A stretch of 64,000 nt of DNA from Rapana venosa (Eukaryota; Mollusca; Gastropoda; Neogastropoda; Muricidae), in contig CM054138.1 of assembly GCA_028751875.1 (NCBI GenBank), positions 42,141,209 through 42,205,208 on the forward strand, given 5' to 3'. The notes under the pieces are model-generated. The model was not told the origin of the DNA and ran no database searches. It saw nothing but the letters and a program-made list of their open reading frames with translations. The translations under genes and the position numbers were made by a program. Numbering within the stretch: the first letter of the stretch is position 1; the number at the start of each line of letters is the position of its first letter. Positions 13,501-22,900 of the stretch are shown one piece after another.

Positions 13501-13932
13501 TCAGATGAGACTATAAACCGAGGCCCCGTGTGCGAACACACGCAGAACATCTTACGCACACGTTAAATCCTGCTCCGCTTTTTAGTAAGAGTAAGCCATT
13601 GTGTGCCGGTGGGAACAGATGACAGAATTTACAAAACTGCATACACACGGGGACTGGATGTAAAAAAAAAAGCACATAAGTGCTTATTCCATTATCCTCG
13701 ATATAAAAGAATAAATAAATAGATAAATAAAAGAATAAATAAATAAATAAATCTCTCTGTCTGTTGCCCACCTTCAGCCACCTGTACCCCATCAGGCCGC
13801 CATTCCGCCTGCACCAAGCCCCGCATCAGCAGCGCCTGTTCCACGGGCGTCACCGGCCACAGGCACCCCCGCCCACCCCCTGCCCTCCACCAGCAGAACC
13901 GGAATGGGGTCAGCACTGCCAGCCACAGATAG
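1..13932 (+). CDS. Ser/Arg-rich, largely disordered protein, unrecognised (partial at 5' end)
   Basis: I assembled seven exons by phase-compatible GT-AG junctions: 2-1199, 5178-5233, 6247-6345, 7225-7379, 8434-8540, 10416-10670 and 13778-13932. Exon 1 is open from base 2 with no ATG before the low-complexity part, so it continues left of the window. The protein starts with about 330 residues of charged Ser/Arg/Lys-rich sequence, including an RS run near 730-800. A more ordered helical stretch follows ([20 protein letters not shown], then the segment around [20 protein letters not shown]). Later exons give a charged linker, a second ordered block ([20 protein letters not shown]) and a Pro/Ser-rich tail ending near [21 protein letters not shown] do not recognise the family. 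The ordered blocks suggest a conserved scaffold or cytoskeletal-type protein, but that is inference. Exons 1-6 are well supported by reading-frame continuity. The last exon is doubtful. Confidence 0.65.
2..1199 (+). CDS. Ser/Arg-rich gene, exon 1 (5' partial)
   Basis: The frame is open from base 2 to the GTGAGG donor at 1200, and the exon ends in phase 1. It encodes [12 protein letters not shown] and [10 protein letters not shown] repeats and then a Q/R/L-rich helix-forming stretch ending WEHILQ. Reading on past 1199 gives only Val/Cys repeats from a (GT)n microsatellite, so that extension is not coding. Confidence 0.7.
1219..1320. repeat. (GT)n microsatellite
   Basis: About 100 bp of interrupted GT dinucleotides lies directly behind the exon 1 donor of the Ser/Arg-rich gene. 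It produces spurious Cys/Val open frames. Confidence 0.95.
1340..1632 (-). repeat. tRNA-derived SINE, family A
   Basis: This is a reverse-oriented copy. The 3' tail (complement of the motif CATTATCCTCGAAATAAAAG) comes first, followed by the core with CCGTTCCCACCGGCACACAA and TATAGTCTCATCCGAAGGAC. It is truncated by the next (GT)n array at the head. At least a dozen copies of this family occur in the window. Confidence 0.8.
1631..1735. repeat. (GT)n microsatellite
   Basis: A long GT run abuts the truncated head of the preceding SINE copy. Confidence 0.95.
2022..2096. repeat. 38-bp tandem duplication
   Basis: The block beginning TCATTGTTTTTCTTGTTGCT and ending in ACTTGTTG occurs twice in direct tandem. 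Confidence 0.85.
2180..4790. repeat. 23-bp satellite array
   Basis: About 2.6 kb consists of a 23-bp unit built on TGTCTGATTCTTCTGTATTA plus CTG. It is most regular around 3200-4250 and increasingly degenerate at both ends. It fills most of intron 1 of the Ser/Arg-rich gene. Long reading frames inside it are repeat artefacts. Confidence 0.9.
4862..4975 (+). repeat. LINE 3'-tail repeat (AAGCGCTTTGATTTG family)
   Basis: The motif AAGCGCTTTGATTTGTTGCT, then CCTATATAAATTCCATACAT and an ATC/ATT-rich tail, matches two further copies at 40180-40260 and 41425-41500. The latter follows a LINE coding end, which identifies the family. Confidence 0.65.
5178..5233 (+). CDS. Ser/Arg-rich gene, exon 2
   Basis: A 56-bp exon lies between a TTTCAG acceptor and a GTGAGC donor. 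Joined in phase 1 to exon 1 it reads [19 protein letters not shown] without a stop and ends in phase 0. The helix-like charged sequence continues that of exon 1. Confidence 0.6.
5535..5918 (+). repeat. SINE, family D
   Basis: This shares a core with copies at 42785 and 59905: GGTCCCATGTGTAACAT, then TGTAAAAGAATCCCGGCA, then CTGTTCTTGTGGCGACGAT and a final CCCAGGAAAGCCCAAATTT. The upstream part has a degraded tRNA-like box B (GCGGGTTTGATTT). Confidence 0.7.
5925..6165 (+). repeat. Degenerate ACACT/TACAC tandem array
   Basis: About 240 bp of 5-bp-like units (ACTACACTACACTGC and similar) directly follow the SINE. Another copy of that SINE ends in (AATAC)n, so this is probably an expanded SINE tail. 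Confidence 0.7.
6247..6345 (+). CDS. Ser/Arg-rich gene, exon 3
   Basis: A 99-bp phase-0 exon follows TTCTGCAG and reads [18 protein letters not shown] and on to DKDTHNE. The donor GTGCTC is weak. A near-copy of its last 39 bases recurs 135 bp downstream, beyond a CTGT/CT microsatellite, so the true 3' boundary is uncertain. Confidence 0.5.
6348..6441. repeat. (CTGT)n(CT)n microsatellite within duplicated exon fragment
   Basis: CTGT units pass into a pure CT run ending CCAG. It separates two near-identical exon fragments at 6307 and 6442. Confidence 0.95.
6691..6716. repeat. 26-bp perfect palindrome
   Basis: The sequence ACCATGATGATGA is followed directly by its exact reverse complement, with no loop. 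It lies in intron 3 of the Ser/Arg-rich gene. Confidence 0.95.
6880..7145 (-). mobile_element. LINE 3' coding-end fragment
   Basis: Minus-strand translation between about 7139 and 6948 reads [20 protein letters not shown] and then [11 protein letters not shown]. This is the characteristic C-terminal signature (WNSLPxxVV...FKxRLDxHW) of many animal non-LTR retrotransposon polyproteins. No upstream RT domain is visible, so it is a 5'-truncated insertion within intron 3. Confidence 0.75.
7225..7379 (+). CDS. Ser/Arg-rich gene, exon 4
   Basis: A 155-bp exon begins in phase 0 after AAAATCAG and ends in phase 2 before GTCAGT. It encodes a Ser/Gly/Lys-rich linker with [19 protein letters not shown] at its end. 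The PRSPSPRR motif is the same style as exon 1. Confidence 0.65.
7520..7672. repeat. (CT)n/(CTGT)n then (GT)n microsatellite
   Basis: Interrupted CTCT and CTGT runs end in a short GT array. Confidence 0.95.
7780..7875. repeat. (AT)n then (GT)n microsatellite
   Basis: More than 25 uninterrupted AT units precede a GT-rich stretch in intron 4. Confidence 0.95.
8178..8410. repeat. (GATA)n(GGAT)n(GGGT)n(GGAC)n(GACA)n(GATA)n compound tetranucleotide array
   Basis: About 230 bp of tetranucleotides change stepwise by single substitutions. The array ends about 25 bp before the acceptor of exon 5. Confidence 0.95.
8434..8540 (+). CDS. Ser/Arg-rich gene, exon 5
   Basis: A 107-bp exon follows TGTTGCAG, enters in phase 2 and exits in phase 1 before GTCAGT. 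It encodes an ordered-looking block, [20 protein letters not shown] followed by [16 protein letters not shown]. It sits immediately between a 220-bp GATA/GGAT/GACA microsatellite and a (CA)n array. Confidence 0.7.
8550..9110. repeat. (CA)n/(GT)n and CG-alternating microsatellites
   Basis: CA arrays at 8550-8745 and 8805-8900 (with a CGCGCGCGCG block near 8863) and a GT array at 9003-9105 fill the start of intron 5. Alternating purine-pyrimidine runs of this kind are Z-DNA prone. Confidence 0.9.
9111..9636. other. Intron 5 stretch with no recognised feature
   Basis: Apart from a short GTT-rich run near 9160-9190 I see no coding exon, SINE core or long tandem array here. Confidence 0.5.
9637..9972 (+). 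repeat. tRNA-derived SINE, family A (near full length)
   Basis: It begins with a tRNA-like head: box A-like ATAGCCTTGTGGTTAGAGCA and a degraded box B CACGTTCAAGCC. It continues through AACCGAGGTCCCGTGTAGAA and GTGTGCCGGTGGGAATGGAC to the tail TTCATTATCCTCGAAATTAA with an A run. Confidence 0.85.
10416..10670 (+). CDS. Ser/Arg-rich gene, exon 6
   Basis: A 255-bp exon follows TCTCTGCCAG, phase 1 in and phase 1 out, before a GTGAGT donor. It encodes a Pro/Ser/Arg-rich tail ([20 protein letters not shown]) and then [30 protein letters not shown]. The last part looks conserved rather than random. Confidence 0.65.
10690..10995 (+). repeat. Dispersed repeat, family F, with internal tandem triplication
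   Basis: A unit of about 67 bp (ACTGCTCCTGGCTTTTTTTG, then TTGTACAGAATTGTATGCAA) is present three times. It is followed by single-copy flank TCGATGTACGTTCCACAGAC. The same sequence without the triplication occurs inverted at 36180-36375. Confidence 0.85.
10995..11100. repeat. (GT)n microsatellite
   Basis: About 100 bp of GT units with two interruptions. Confidence 0.95.
11160..12545 (-). mobile_element. Decayed non-LTR retrotransposon, RT C-terminus plus RNase H
   Basis: Minus-strand translations show an RT thumb-region relic near 12400-12300 ([20 protein letters not shown]), then [20 protein letters not shown] near 12100. An RNase H-like segment follows: [17 protein letters not shown] near 11500, [20 protein letters not shown] near 11440 and [20 protein letters not shown] near 11350. 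Numerous frameshifts and stops break the frame. The order, RT then RNase H with a TDCKS-like motif, fits a LINE with a C-terminal RNase H such as I-like clades. The clade is inferred. Confidence 0.8.
12546..13395. other. Intron 6 stretch with no recognised feature
   Basis: I see no convincing exon. A candidate acceptor near 12848 leads immediately to a stop in the phase required from exon 6. The stretch 12860-13150 is GC-richer than its surroundings but has no recognisable protein signature. Confidence 0.4.
13395..13498. repeat. (CA)n microsatellite
   Basis: An almost pure CA run abuts the truncated SINE at 13499. Confidence 0.95.
13499..13752 (+). repeat. tRNA-derived SINE, family A (head truncated)
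   Basis: It begins inside the core (TCAGATGAGACTATAAACCG) and runs through GTGTGCCGGTGGGAACAGAT to TTCCATTATCCTCGATATAA and an (AAAT)n tail. The last-exon candidate of the Ser/Arg-rich gene starts 25 bp later. Confidence 0.85.
13778..13932 (+). CDS. Ser/Arg-rich gene, putative terminal exon
   Basis: The acceptor CACCTTCAG precedes a GC-rich block unlike its AT-rich, microsatellite flanks. With the phase-1 join from exon 6 it reads [16 protein letters not shown] and so on to a TAG at 13930-13932. The frame that would need a phase-2 join reads [20 protein letters not shown] and ends at 13952, and looks equally protein-like. An unseen small exon between 10670 and 13777 could shift the phase. 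A 10-bp repeat AGCCACAGAT spans the stop region. Confidence 0.35.
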
Positions 13933-15254
13933 CCACAGATAGCCACAGATAGCCGGGACAGCAGTACACGTCTGCCTTGTCGGTTGTCCGTCGATGGATG
14001 CGTCGTTGAAAACTCAAGGCGTTAGTTAAGGCGTACAGCTGATGAGGTGTACAGCAGATATCTATCTATCTGTAGATTAATCTTCCATGAGCCATAGTGT
14101 TTGAGATTTTGATCATCTTAGCTGTCTGTCTGCCCTGTGATTGGTTTCTGTTTGATTGTATGTACATCTGTTGGTTTGTTTGGGGGGGTGGGGTGGAGGG
14201 GGGATCAGGCAGTTTGTGATATCTTTGACATTCCCAATTTTGAGATAGTTTGGATTATGCATGTATGATAGTTGATTATTTTGTTGTTGTTTATTTGCAT
14301 TTGTGAGGTTGTGGCTGCCAGCACGTTTGTGCATCCATACGTGTGAGTGCAAACACCCACGCACGCATGCACGCACGCACGCGTGCGCACATACACACTC
14401 GCAGGCAAGTATGCACGCAGGCACGCACACACACACACGCACACACACTTGTGCACATGTACCTACAGAGGGATGCATGCACATGCACACACATGGGTGC
14501 TCTCATTTCTATATAGCTGTGGGATAACAAACACTTAAAACTTAATTACATTTTTTTAATGGAACAACGTGTGTTTTCAATACAAAATTGAAAAACAAAA
14601 AGGGGACATTTCTGAATGAAGTAGCGTTTTACGAATCTTACCATAACAGTTGATTTTGTTTCGTGTAGCATTTACATTCTACATTCCACATTTTAGTGGC
14701 AAACGTGCATTACACAGATAATTTAATTGTCATGCTTTCATGATAGTGGCAGGTAACGTTTATGAACTGTTCGTACACTTTGTTTTAGACACAAAAATAA
14801 TGCTTTGGCCAACAACAACAACAAAAGAGTTATTGCTCCACTCACTTCCAGATGAAAAAATAGCATTTGCCTGCAATACCTGTTATATACATTACGGCAT
14901 ATATTTATGATTTTTGTGTAAAAGATAGCAGTGGCATTGATAGTTTATATTCCATGTCTTGATCATTTTTTTCCATGATAAAGTGAAGGATACTCTTCTT
15001 TTTTTAATTATTTGTTCATTTATTTGGTGGGGGGTGGTGGAGGTGGTTAAAATGATTATATCAAACTTTTGCAGCATCATAGCAATCAAAACTAGCTTTC
15101 TTGTTTGTTTCTTGGCGAGGAGTGTTCCGATGGTTCAACAGTGGTGAGATTTTTTTGCGTATTTGACAGTTTTTGTCCACCATTAAGGTAGCTGCATTTT
15201 GACTTCAGAGATGATGTTTGAACACGACACAAATGTGCATGTGTTGCTGTATTT
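13933..15254. other. Gene-free stretch downstream of the Ser/Arg-rich gene
   Basis: This holds a CA/CGCA-rich patch at 14345-14495 and a partial family B repeat near 15145-15215 (CACCATTAAGGTAGCTGCAT, GACTTCAGAGATG). No exon is recognised. The nearest clear poly(A) signal-like AATAAA on the + strand is near 15903, so part of this may be 3' UTR; that is inference. Confidence 0.4.
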
Positions 15255-15510
15255 TTTTTAATTTTGTCATCCATTCCCACGGGCACATAATGGTCTGCTC
15301 TTCCAAATGATAGAACGGGTTAAAACGTATGCACAAGATGTTCTGTATGCGTTCGAACACAGGACCCCAGTTTATAGTCTCATCTGAAGGATTTTTAGAG
15401 GAATAGAGTGGGTACTGATGTTACCTTCAGGAGGAATTTCCCCTTGAATGGGTGCCTTTGGTGGGGGCTCGAACCTGGGCCGCTAGATCACGATTGTTCT
15501 AACCACTGGA
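15255..15510 (-). repeat. tRNA-derived SINE, family A
   Basis: Reverse-oriented. It ends with the complement of a tRNA-like head: on the minus strand AGTGGTTAGAACAATCGTGA and box B CAGGTTCGAGCCCC. This is the clearest evidence in the window that family A is tRNA-derived. Confidence 0.85.
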
Positions 15511-15511
15511 A

Positions 15512-15705
15512 TACCCCCCCCCCCCCCCCCCCTTTTAAAACTGATATTTGAAAGGCAGGGTCAAAGCTGAAACAAATTGCTGCATTTACCATAGACAGGA
15601 AAAGTGTACAGCTAATAACATGCTGAGCATAAAAGGGTTGGGATTTTTCCCTTTTTTTTCGGGTGGGGCCGGGCCGGGGGGGGGGGTGGGGGGGTGGGGG
15701 GGAGA
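15512..15705. repeat. C-run and G-rich tract
   Basis: A run of about 19 C at 15514-15532 and a G-rich tract at 15664-15704 (several GGGGGG blocks) flank about 130 bp of unremarkable sequence. The G-rich tract could form a quadruplex, and such runs are also prone to assembly error. Confidence 0.85.
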
Positions 15706-15767
15706 TAGTCTTGTAGTCAACCCCAGCAACTTTCATACTCATCAGAAATTCTTGTAGATTCAGCAGG

Positions 15768-15833
<66 letters not shown>

Positions 15834-15855
15834 GCACCCATGCACCACGCACGAC

Positions 15856-15897
<42 letters not shown>
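15768..15897. repeat. (CA)n microsatellite
   Basis: Two CA arrays are separated by a CGCACGCACC patch. Confidence 0.95.
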
Positions 15898-15898
<1 letters not shown>

Positions 15899-16789
15899 TT
15901 CAAATAAAATTTTGTTGAATCTCTTTCTTTGTGAAGTTTCTGAACAAAATCTTTAGATCAAGAATGTTGAGGTTAACGTGAATGCTTTTTAAAACAATGA
16001 TTTTGGGTTTTTTTTAATTCCTGTACCTACTACAGAGGAATGATACAAGGTGTGTACTTTTAAAACGCTGTCTCAGAGTATTTGGATGCAACCATGAAAC
16101 TGTGATATATCTTTGTTTAATTCATTTTGACATTAAATTAGAGAGATAGCTAGTGAGTTAGCCAGTGAGTGAGTGAGAGAGAAACAGAGAGAGAGAGTGC
16201 TAGTGCATATGTGTGTGTGTGCGCGTGCGTGTGTAATATTATTTTTAAAGATATGTATTGAGTTTAAAATAGGGTAGACACTTTGAAAAAACATACATTT
16301 AATGCCTAGAGATGTAGGAGATAAACATATATATTTTAGACTTCTCTGTTATTTATGCAAATACATGCATTTAAATGTGTTTGATCTTGTATATTTTTGT
16401 ACAATCTGCATGCAGAATATCGGAACATTTCTAGAGTTGGCAAAAGTGATGTACAAAGCAGTTTTAGGCTAGTCTGTCTGCCAGATAGATTTTGATCTCC
16501 GTGGTTTTACCGAGTATATAGTTGTATCAGATTGTTACTAGTTTGTATGTACATGCGATGAAAGTTTACAAAAATACAGGCAAGCAAAATTATTGTTGAG
16601 AGAGTACTGTCCACTTTGTTTATGAGTGCGTGTGTGTGTGGGTTTGGGGAGAGAGAAAAAAAGGAGAGGGGGAAAGGGAAGGAGAAAAGAGAAGAGAAAG
16701 AGAGAGAGAGAGAGTGAGAGAGGAACTCAAACTCGTAACTCAATGATTTATTCAAAAAAAGGGCCATTGCCCATACATGAAGGGGGTTC
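15898..16789. other. Gene-free AT-rich stretch
   Basis: I find only GA-rich runs (16140-16200 and 16650-16720) and no exon or SINE core. Confidence 0.5.
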
Positions 16790-19700
16790 CCGAACGTTTT
16801 TTTTTTTTTGGTTTTAAAAATAATAAAAATAAATAAACAAAACACACCCAAAACCAACATGTTACTGTAAAACAAAAGTCAGTACAAAAATTATTGGAAA
16901 ACATTTTTCCTCTTTTTCTGAAAGTTTACACAATATAAAGGAGGCGCGCACAACCCAGATGATTACCAGGAGTAAACAGATTAAAAAAATTAGGTTTTTA
17001 TACTTTAAAACGGGATGTTTTTCTGCCTAACACCCCAAACTGGACAGCACCAAAAAAATGTACTTCACCCCTGGGTGCTTGCTTAATAAGGGGGCTAGCA
17101 CCCTGGGGTCGTAATATATGTTTCTTTTTCTAAATTTATAAAACATTTATATCTGATACCCCAAGTCTAAATTTGACAAATTCTTTTAAATTTTATATCC
17201 ATATAAATTTTTAGAAAAGGGTTTGAATCATGCGAGTTTTTAAATTGTCGTCATTTGAAATTTTTCATTTTTTTGTAAAAGATCCCCCATTGCTCCCCAT
17301 CGTCAATCAGTCTTTGCTAAAGCTTTAATAAACTTCCAATTTCCGACCCCTGTTGAGAAAACAAACCCAAAAACCCGAGTTCGCACAAACAGGACGTTTT
17401 GTGTTCCCCCGTTTTTTTTCCCTTTTGCATTAGATCAAAAAAGCTCTTGTGGGAAATTTAAAAGGGTGCCTGCTCTCTTCTAGCAAATCTTAACCAATAC
17501 TAATCCCTTCCCGCAGTTTAACAGAGAGAGGGTACTATATTTTTCCTATAAAAAGGTATTAGGTGTTCTTTTTAACCCAAAAAAACTGCTTTAAAGCAAA
17601 GAGGGCATGTTCCCAATGTGTTAAGCGCATCCAAGCCCAATTTTTGCCCATTTTGCCGTGGGTTGATTTGTGCATAAAATTCTTAATAAAAAGCCCAAAA
17701 GAGTTATTCAATTTTTCGTTTTTTTTTCAACCAAATAAAGCTTGTTTAACCGATTTTGCCAGATCTTTACATGATTGTAAAACTAGCTTTAGAAAAACAG
17801 TTTCCCAAAATTTTTATATACATTAACCCCGGGGCTGATTTTCTTTGTAAAAATTTTTTCATAGAGCTAAATATACCTTTTCTGAATCAAGTATTCTCTT
17901 ACTCGATTAATTAAGATCCATGAGTTGCAGCATGTTTAAGCTGTTTAATGTTTTTGTAACCCTACAACGTTTAGATCAGGATAACACATCGCAAGCAGAA
18001 GAATAAAAACTCTGAGAAATCTTGGGGGGAAAGTGGCACCTGTTTACCTTTATTATGAGTCTCTGGCTAACTCTTTTGATAAAAAAGAAAACAATAAGGG
18101 GCTACTACATACCTTTTAACCCATGGTAAGTTATTAAAGTCAGACACTTTAGTTAAAATCTTTTTTGTTTGACATTTGATACAGGGCTTAAAACACGTAA
18201 TAGTTTACCTTCACACAGGAATAGGCGAAAAATTTCCCTGTTAACAGAATCAAATGCTTTTTCAAAGTAATAAATTACATAGGTTAGGGTTATGAGAAAA
18301 CTGTTTCTGTAAAAACGCAAGAAGAAAAATATATCTATAGGGGAAAGTATCCTCTCTTAAAACCGTTTGGGGCTCCCTGTAATATTATTTTTTCAAAACC
18401 CCCTTCCTGTCCCTATGTTAAAAATAGTACTATATATCTTACTATTATGTCAGTAGAAAAATTTCCCACGGTAGTTATTGGTTATCAACATCCCCCTTTT
18501 TATGCAATGTTAGTATATAGATTCACCCCAGTTTTTGGGAAAAAAGACTCACAAAATTTTTGTTGAATAGTTTAAAAGGGGAAAAAGAAAATATTTTCAC
18601 CCCAATTTTAGAAATTTCACCATGATTTAAAGGGCCCGGTGTTTTCTCGCTCTTTAATTTTCTAAGTGCCCTTTTTAATTTTTTTAGATATGGGACGATC
18701 AAAATTTCCCATTCCATCATGTAAACATCGTAATATGGAGTTGGCAAATGAGTTTTTTCCCCAACGGGTTTAAAAATGTTGAAACCATTGTTGATATACT
18801 TTTTTGGCTGCTTTTCAAAATGAGCCTTTTAACATTTTTTCCCGAACTGGATTTGAGAAGAGTAATGACATCATATTGCAAGTAAGGTTTTTTATACTGT
18901 TTTTTTTTTCCTTCAAGATGCTTTTTATTTTCCCTTCTTGTGACCAGTCACTTTTTTTGTCCCGTTTCTTAATGTTTTTGGGAAAAGTTTTCAAAAGTTT
19001 TTGCCCTTATATTTATATTTTTTACATTCATTAAAAAACCAGTATCATTTGAGGGACCTTTTTGATGTTATCTGTTTCTTCATCAATCAACATGGCTTTT
19101 TATAAACGTTAAAAAAAATCAAGTTTATTTTTTTTCCCATCAATATTGAAAGGCTTAAAAAAAAATTTAACACATGTTCACATCGGGAGATTATCTTTAT
19201 ACACGAGAGTTGTTTTTCCCCCATACAAATTTTTCCAAAAACGGGGGCTTCTCAGTTTCCACTCTGTTTATATATGGTTTAAATAATATTCAAAGAAGGG
19301 TGATCAAAATCAGAAGCCGAAACCAAAAAAACCGTGATAAAAAATTGGGAAAAAAATCATCTGACAAAAAAAATAACATAACCCCCAAATCCTCCATCAG
19401 AGATGTATGTATCGTCCTTTTTGGTCACCATTACATCCCCCATTTAGAATTTTAAACTAAGAGCAATGCCTATTCATAATAATTTACATAATTGTTGTAA
19501 CAATTTTCAAATTTACGAGCTGAAGAATTTTCTTTTTTTTACATCTGAACTAAAGTATTTTTACAGGACAAAAAAAAGTTGAGGTTGCTTAAAAGTCCCC
19601 ACATAGTTTTCTCTACTTCACAGTGTCCCCCACAAAATTTTTCTAAAAATTTCAAAAAGAAATTTCCCATTATAAAGTCAAAATTTATAAAAAGGCGAAT

Positions 19701-19900
19701 TCAGGTGGGATATATACAAGACAAAAAAATTTTCTTGCTGTACAAAACGAGTTTGTCAAGAAAAAATGAAAATATTGGATAGGGAAAATCAAAAATTAAA
19801 AAGGGCAGATATCTCACCCTTATTAACCCAAAAAAAAACCACTAATCCCCTCCTTGATGGCTAACTTTAATTGCTGCTTACAAAAAGGCTTTAAAGCCAG
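16790..19900 (-). mobile_element. Decayed LINE (EN/RT type), element 1
   Basis: Minus-strand reading with many frameshifts shows RT landmarks: LKRALRKLKSEKTPGP near 18690-18630, followed by GEISKIGVKIF, then YFEKAFDSVNREIFRLFL near 18275-18220. The first matches the KxxKAPGxD-type motif and the second the DFxKAFDSV motif of non-LTR reverse transcriptases. The boundaries are approximate. The sequence is full of short homopolymer runs, so the breaks may be partly assembly error. No intact ORF remains. Confidence 0.65.
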
Positions 19901-22900
19901 TAAAAAATTTGGGTGGACTTTTTTCCAGGAACGTTTCTGTCAGACAAAAAAAATCAAAGCCACCCACATAAATACAAAACTCTATCACCCAGTTTTACAA
20001 CAATATTATTTTCCCAAGAAAAAAAATAAAAAAACTTTTTTTGTTTTATCGTATTCCCACGATTCAATTGATCACCCATCTGATGACACTTCACAATTAC
20101 TTGATATGACAAGCACAGTTTTTATGCTTTAACACGTTAAAAAGGCCTTTATTGAAGACTGCTAAAAATATCATGGTCAGTTGTGTTAGCTGTGGGCCCA
20201 AAAGTCAGCCCTCTTTGTTATTGTGTGTGGTGAATGTCACCCCCTCAGATCAATGTCACTTGGTAAGCCCTTTTACTAGTTCTAACTGAGGCGAGTGCCC
20301 AGGCCCTTTTTTACTTTTCCTCATCATCTACAGCCCCGTGCCCTTGGCGGTGTGGGGGGACACAAAAGCGACCCGTGGTAAGCCTCCCCCCCATTCGGCC
20401 CTGGGCTCTGCAAAGTATCCCGAGCCCATTATCGGGTCCATTCTCTGTGTTGTATCCCGACTTGTTCTGTTTCCCCCCTTTCTGCCACTTCGAGTGTTCC
20501 CTGCAGTACTGTTTTTGCAGAGGTTGTGGGGGTGAGTGGGCCCAAAATGTGCTTTTTTCTTGACCCGGTGAGAGGGGTTCTGTGGGCCCACCCGCCGTGT
20601 TATTTGATCTTGACAAATTCATTGGGCTTTCGTTCTCTCTTTGGATAGCCCCGTATTTTCTATGGGATTTTGTTTCGAATGCTGGGTTTGCTTGCTGTTT
20701 CGCAGTCAATGTCCGGTTTCATTCCCTACGAGGATCGTCTGATTAGGGGTTTTTTAGAGCTTCAGTTTTATTGGGAAACTGATCTCTTTACTTTTCCCTA
20801 TGGGTTGGAGTTTTGTATGGAAGATGTTGCCATGGCTATTTGTCTTGATTTTTGTCGAGCCCATCTTTGTGAGTGTAGCGCCAAGGTATTTTAAAACGTT
20901 TCCCCCTCCAGTTGTTGGCCGTTTATGAAAAAATTTTTGCAGTGGGGTTGCTCGTCTGTTCACAAATACTTTCCCTTTTTTCCAAGCCCTCCATCCCATA
21001 GCTCCCGCTCTGTTCTCAAATTGGTCGTAAGATCTTGAGCTCGTGTTCTTCCCCCATAGGTCTGTCATCGGAAACCCAAGTTGTTGAGGGGGGTTTCCCC
21101 AATGGGATGGTGAAATGGGAATATGGAGGGTCCTTTAATAATGTTTTTCCAAAAACAGATTAAACAGGATGGGGATAGAGGCATCCTTTTGGACCCCCAA
21201 ATGTGGTTTTGAAAGATTCCCACCTGATTTTCAGGGCTGCATGCTTGCGGTGTTGTATATGTTAATGGGTTTTCACTAGTCCTTCTTAATGCCCAAAAAT
21301 TTGAGGACCCGCCCAGGCCCTTGTGCCTACCTGTGAAAAATTCTTTGGGCGTGAAGTTGTGGAAAGGTCCCTTTTGAGTTGAAGATGTTTTTCCATATGA
21401 TGTGGAGTTAAAAATCTGTTCGATGTGCTCCCGCGCCTGAAACCCCGCTTGTTCCTCGAAGGTTCTTTTGCCTCCTTCTTTTAGTCGATTCAAAATATTT
21501 GAGCAGATTTTCTGGCGGGCGATGAGGGATTGTTTTATAGTTTTTTGGGATTGGGGTAAAATTCCCCCTTGGGGAGGGGGATGATGAGGTTGGTCCATTC
21601 GTTGGCCACTGTTTTTTTCCCAAAACTTCTGACGTAGCTGTAAAATTTTGTGAGACGTTTCGCCCCCTGCTTGAGCAGCTCTGTGGGTTTTGTGTCCGGG
21701 GATTTCCCCATGGTAAAGGGGGATGGTTCTTCCCTTTTTTTCCCCAGTATAGGGAATGGCGGGGGGGTCTTGATGTTTGGGTGCTTTCTTTCTATTTGTT
21801 TGTCGGTTGTATTGGGTAGTTGACGTTCTTGACAATATTAGACCCTGTTCATGAGCGGCTTTCTGTGAGGAGGGGTTTCAGAGTGTTTCAAACTGATGAT
21901 TTGGTTTGAAGGGTTTTGTGATTTCTTTAGGGTGTCGTTGCTTTTTGTGTTGCCCCCTTTATGCTTTTTTGATTCATCACATTGATATGATCCACTTCTC
22001 TCTGGCCTTTAACATTATTTTCACGAGAATTTTTGGCCCCTCGGTTTCTTTAGGGTGGGAAAACCTGTTGGTTTCGTTTTTTTTGTACGGGGCCAAATGT
22101 CATTGGGCCAGGTGGTGTTTATTCTCTGACGACGAGACCCCCTCTGCTGTTTCTGGACTGCCTCATTAAAATTTTTGGGGAGGTCATTGATGTCATTTTC
22201 CAGGGGGGTTTAAACCGCAAAACGTTGCCAAGCTTCCTTTGGGAAAATCTCCTCGAATCGGATCTTTTAGTTTTTTCCCCTCAAATTTGATCGTGGGTTG
22301 CGGTGTTGTTTTTTTCAGCTTTTTTTGAAAAAACCAGCACACAAGTCGTGGTCGCTGCTATGTCAGCTCCCGGGGAGGTTCTTGTTTGGGTTGTTGATGT
22401 GGATTTGAAGCGCCGTGGTGTTAAAATAAAATTATTTGGTTTGGATCTTGCCATTTGGGGCAGCGGTTGTCCTTGAGCTTGTGGGTAGAGGGTTTTTGGG
22501 AAAAGGGAAGTCTGTGGGGCAGGGAAATCCAGCAGATTATCCCCCTGGTTGGTTCCCCGTTCCAAATGACCAAAGTTGGCCCCTTGGGTTTTAAAGTCAG
22601 GACCCATTTGCGTTAAAAAACCCCTTGGATGATGATGATGCTTCTTGGGATTTTTATAATGGTCTCTTCAAGTCTTCGTAAAATTTTTTACTTCTTCTTG
22701 CATGGTCAGATGGGTGCATGATTTGTATGATGGGTGTTCTTGGGTTGGCCACACCCGGATGTGATAATCCCGCGGAAAATGGGGTACGCTGATAATCACC
22801 CTACTTCCCTTTTTGACAATAAAATGCGCTCATGTTTTGATGTTTCTCTTGGCCCTGTACCAGATTTGTTGTTTTTGTCAATGTTCACCAATCCGTCCAC

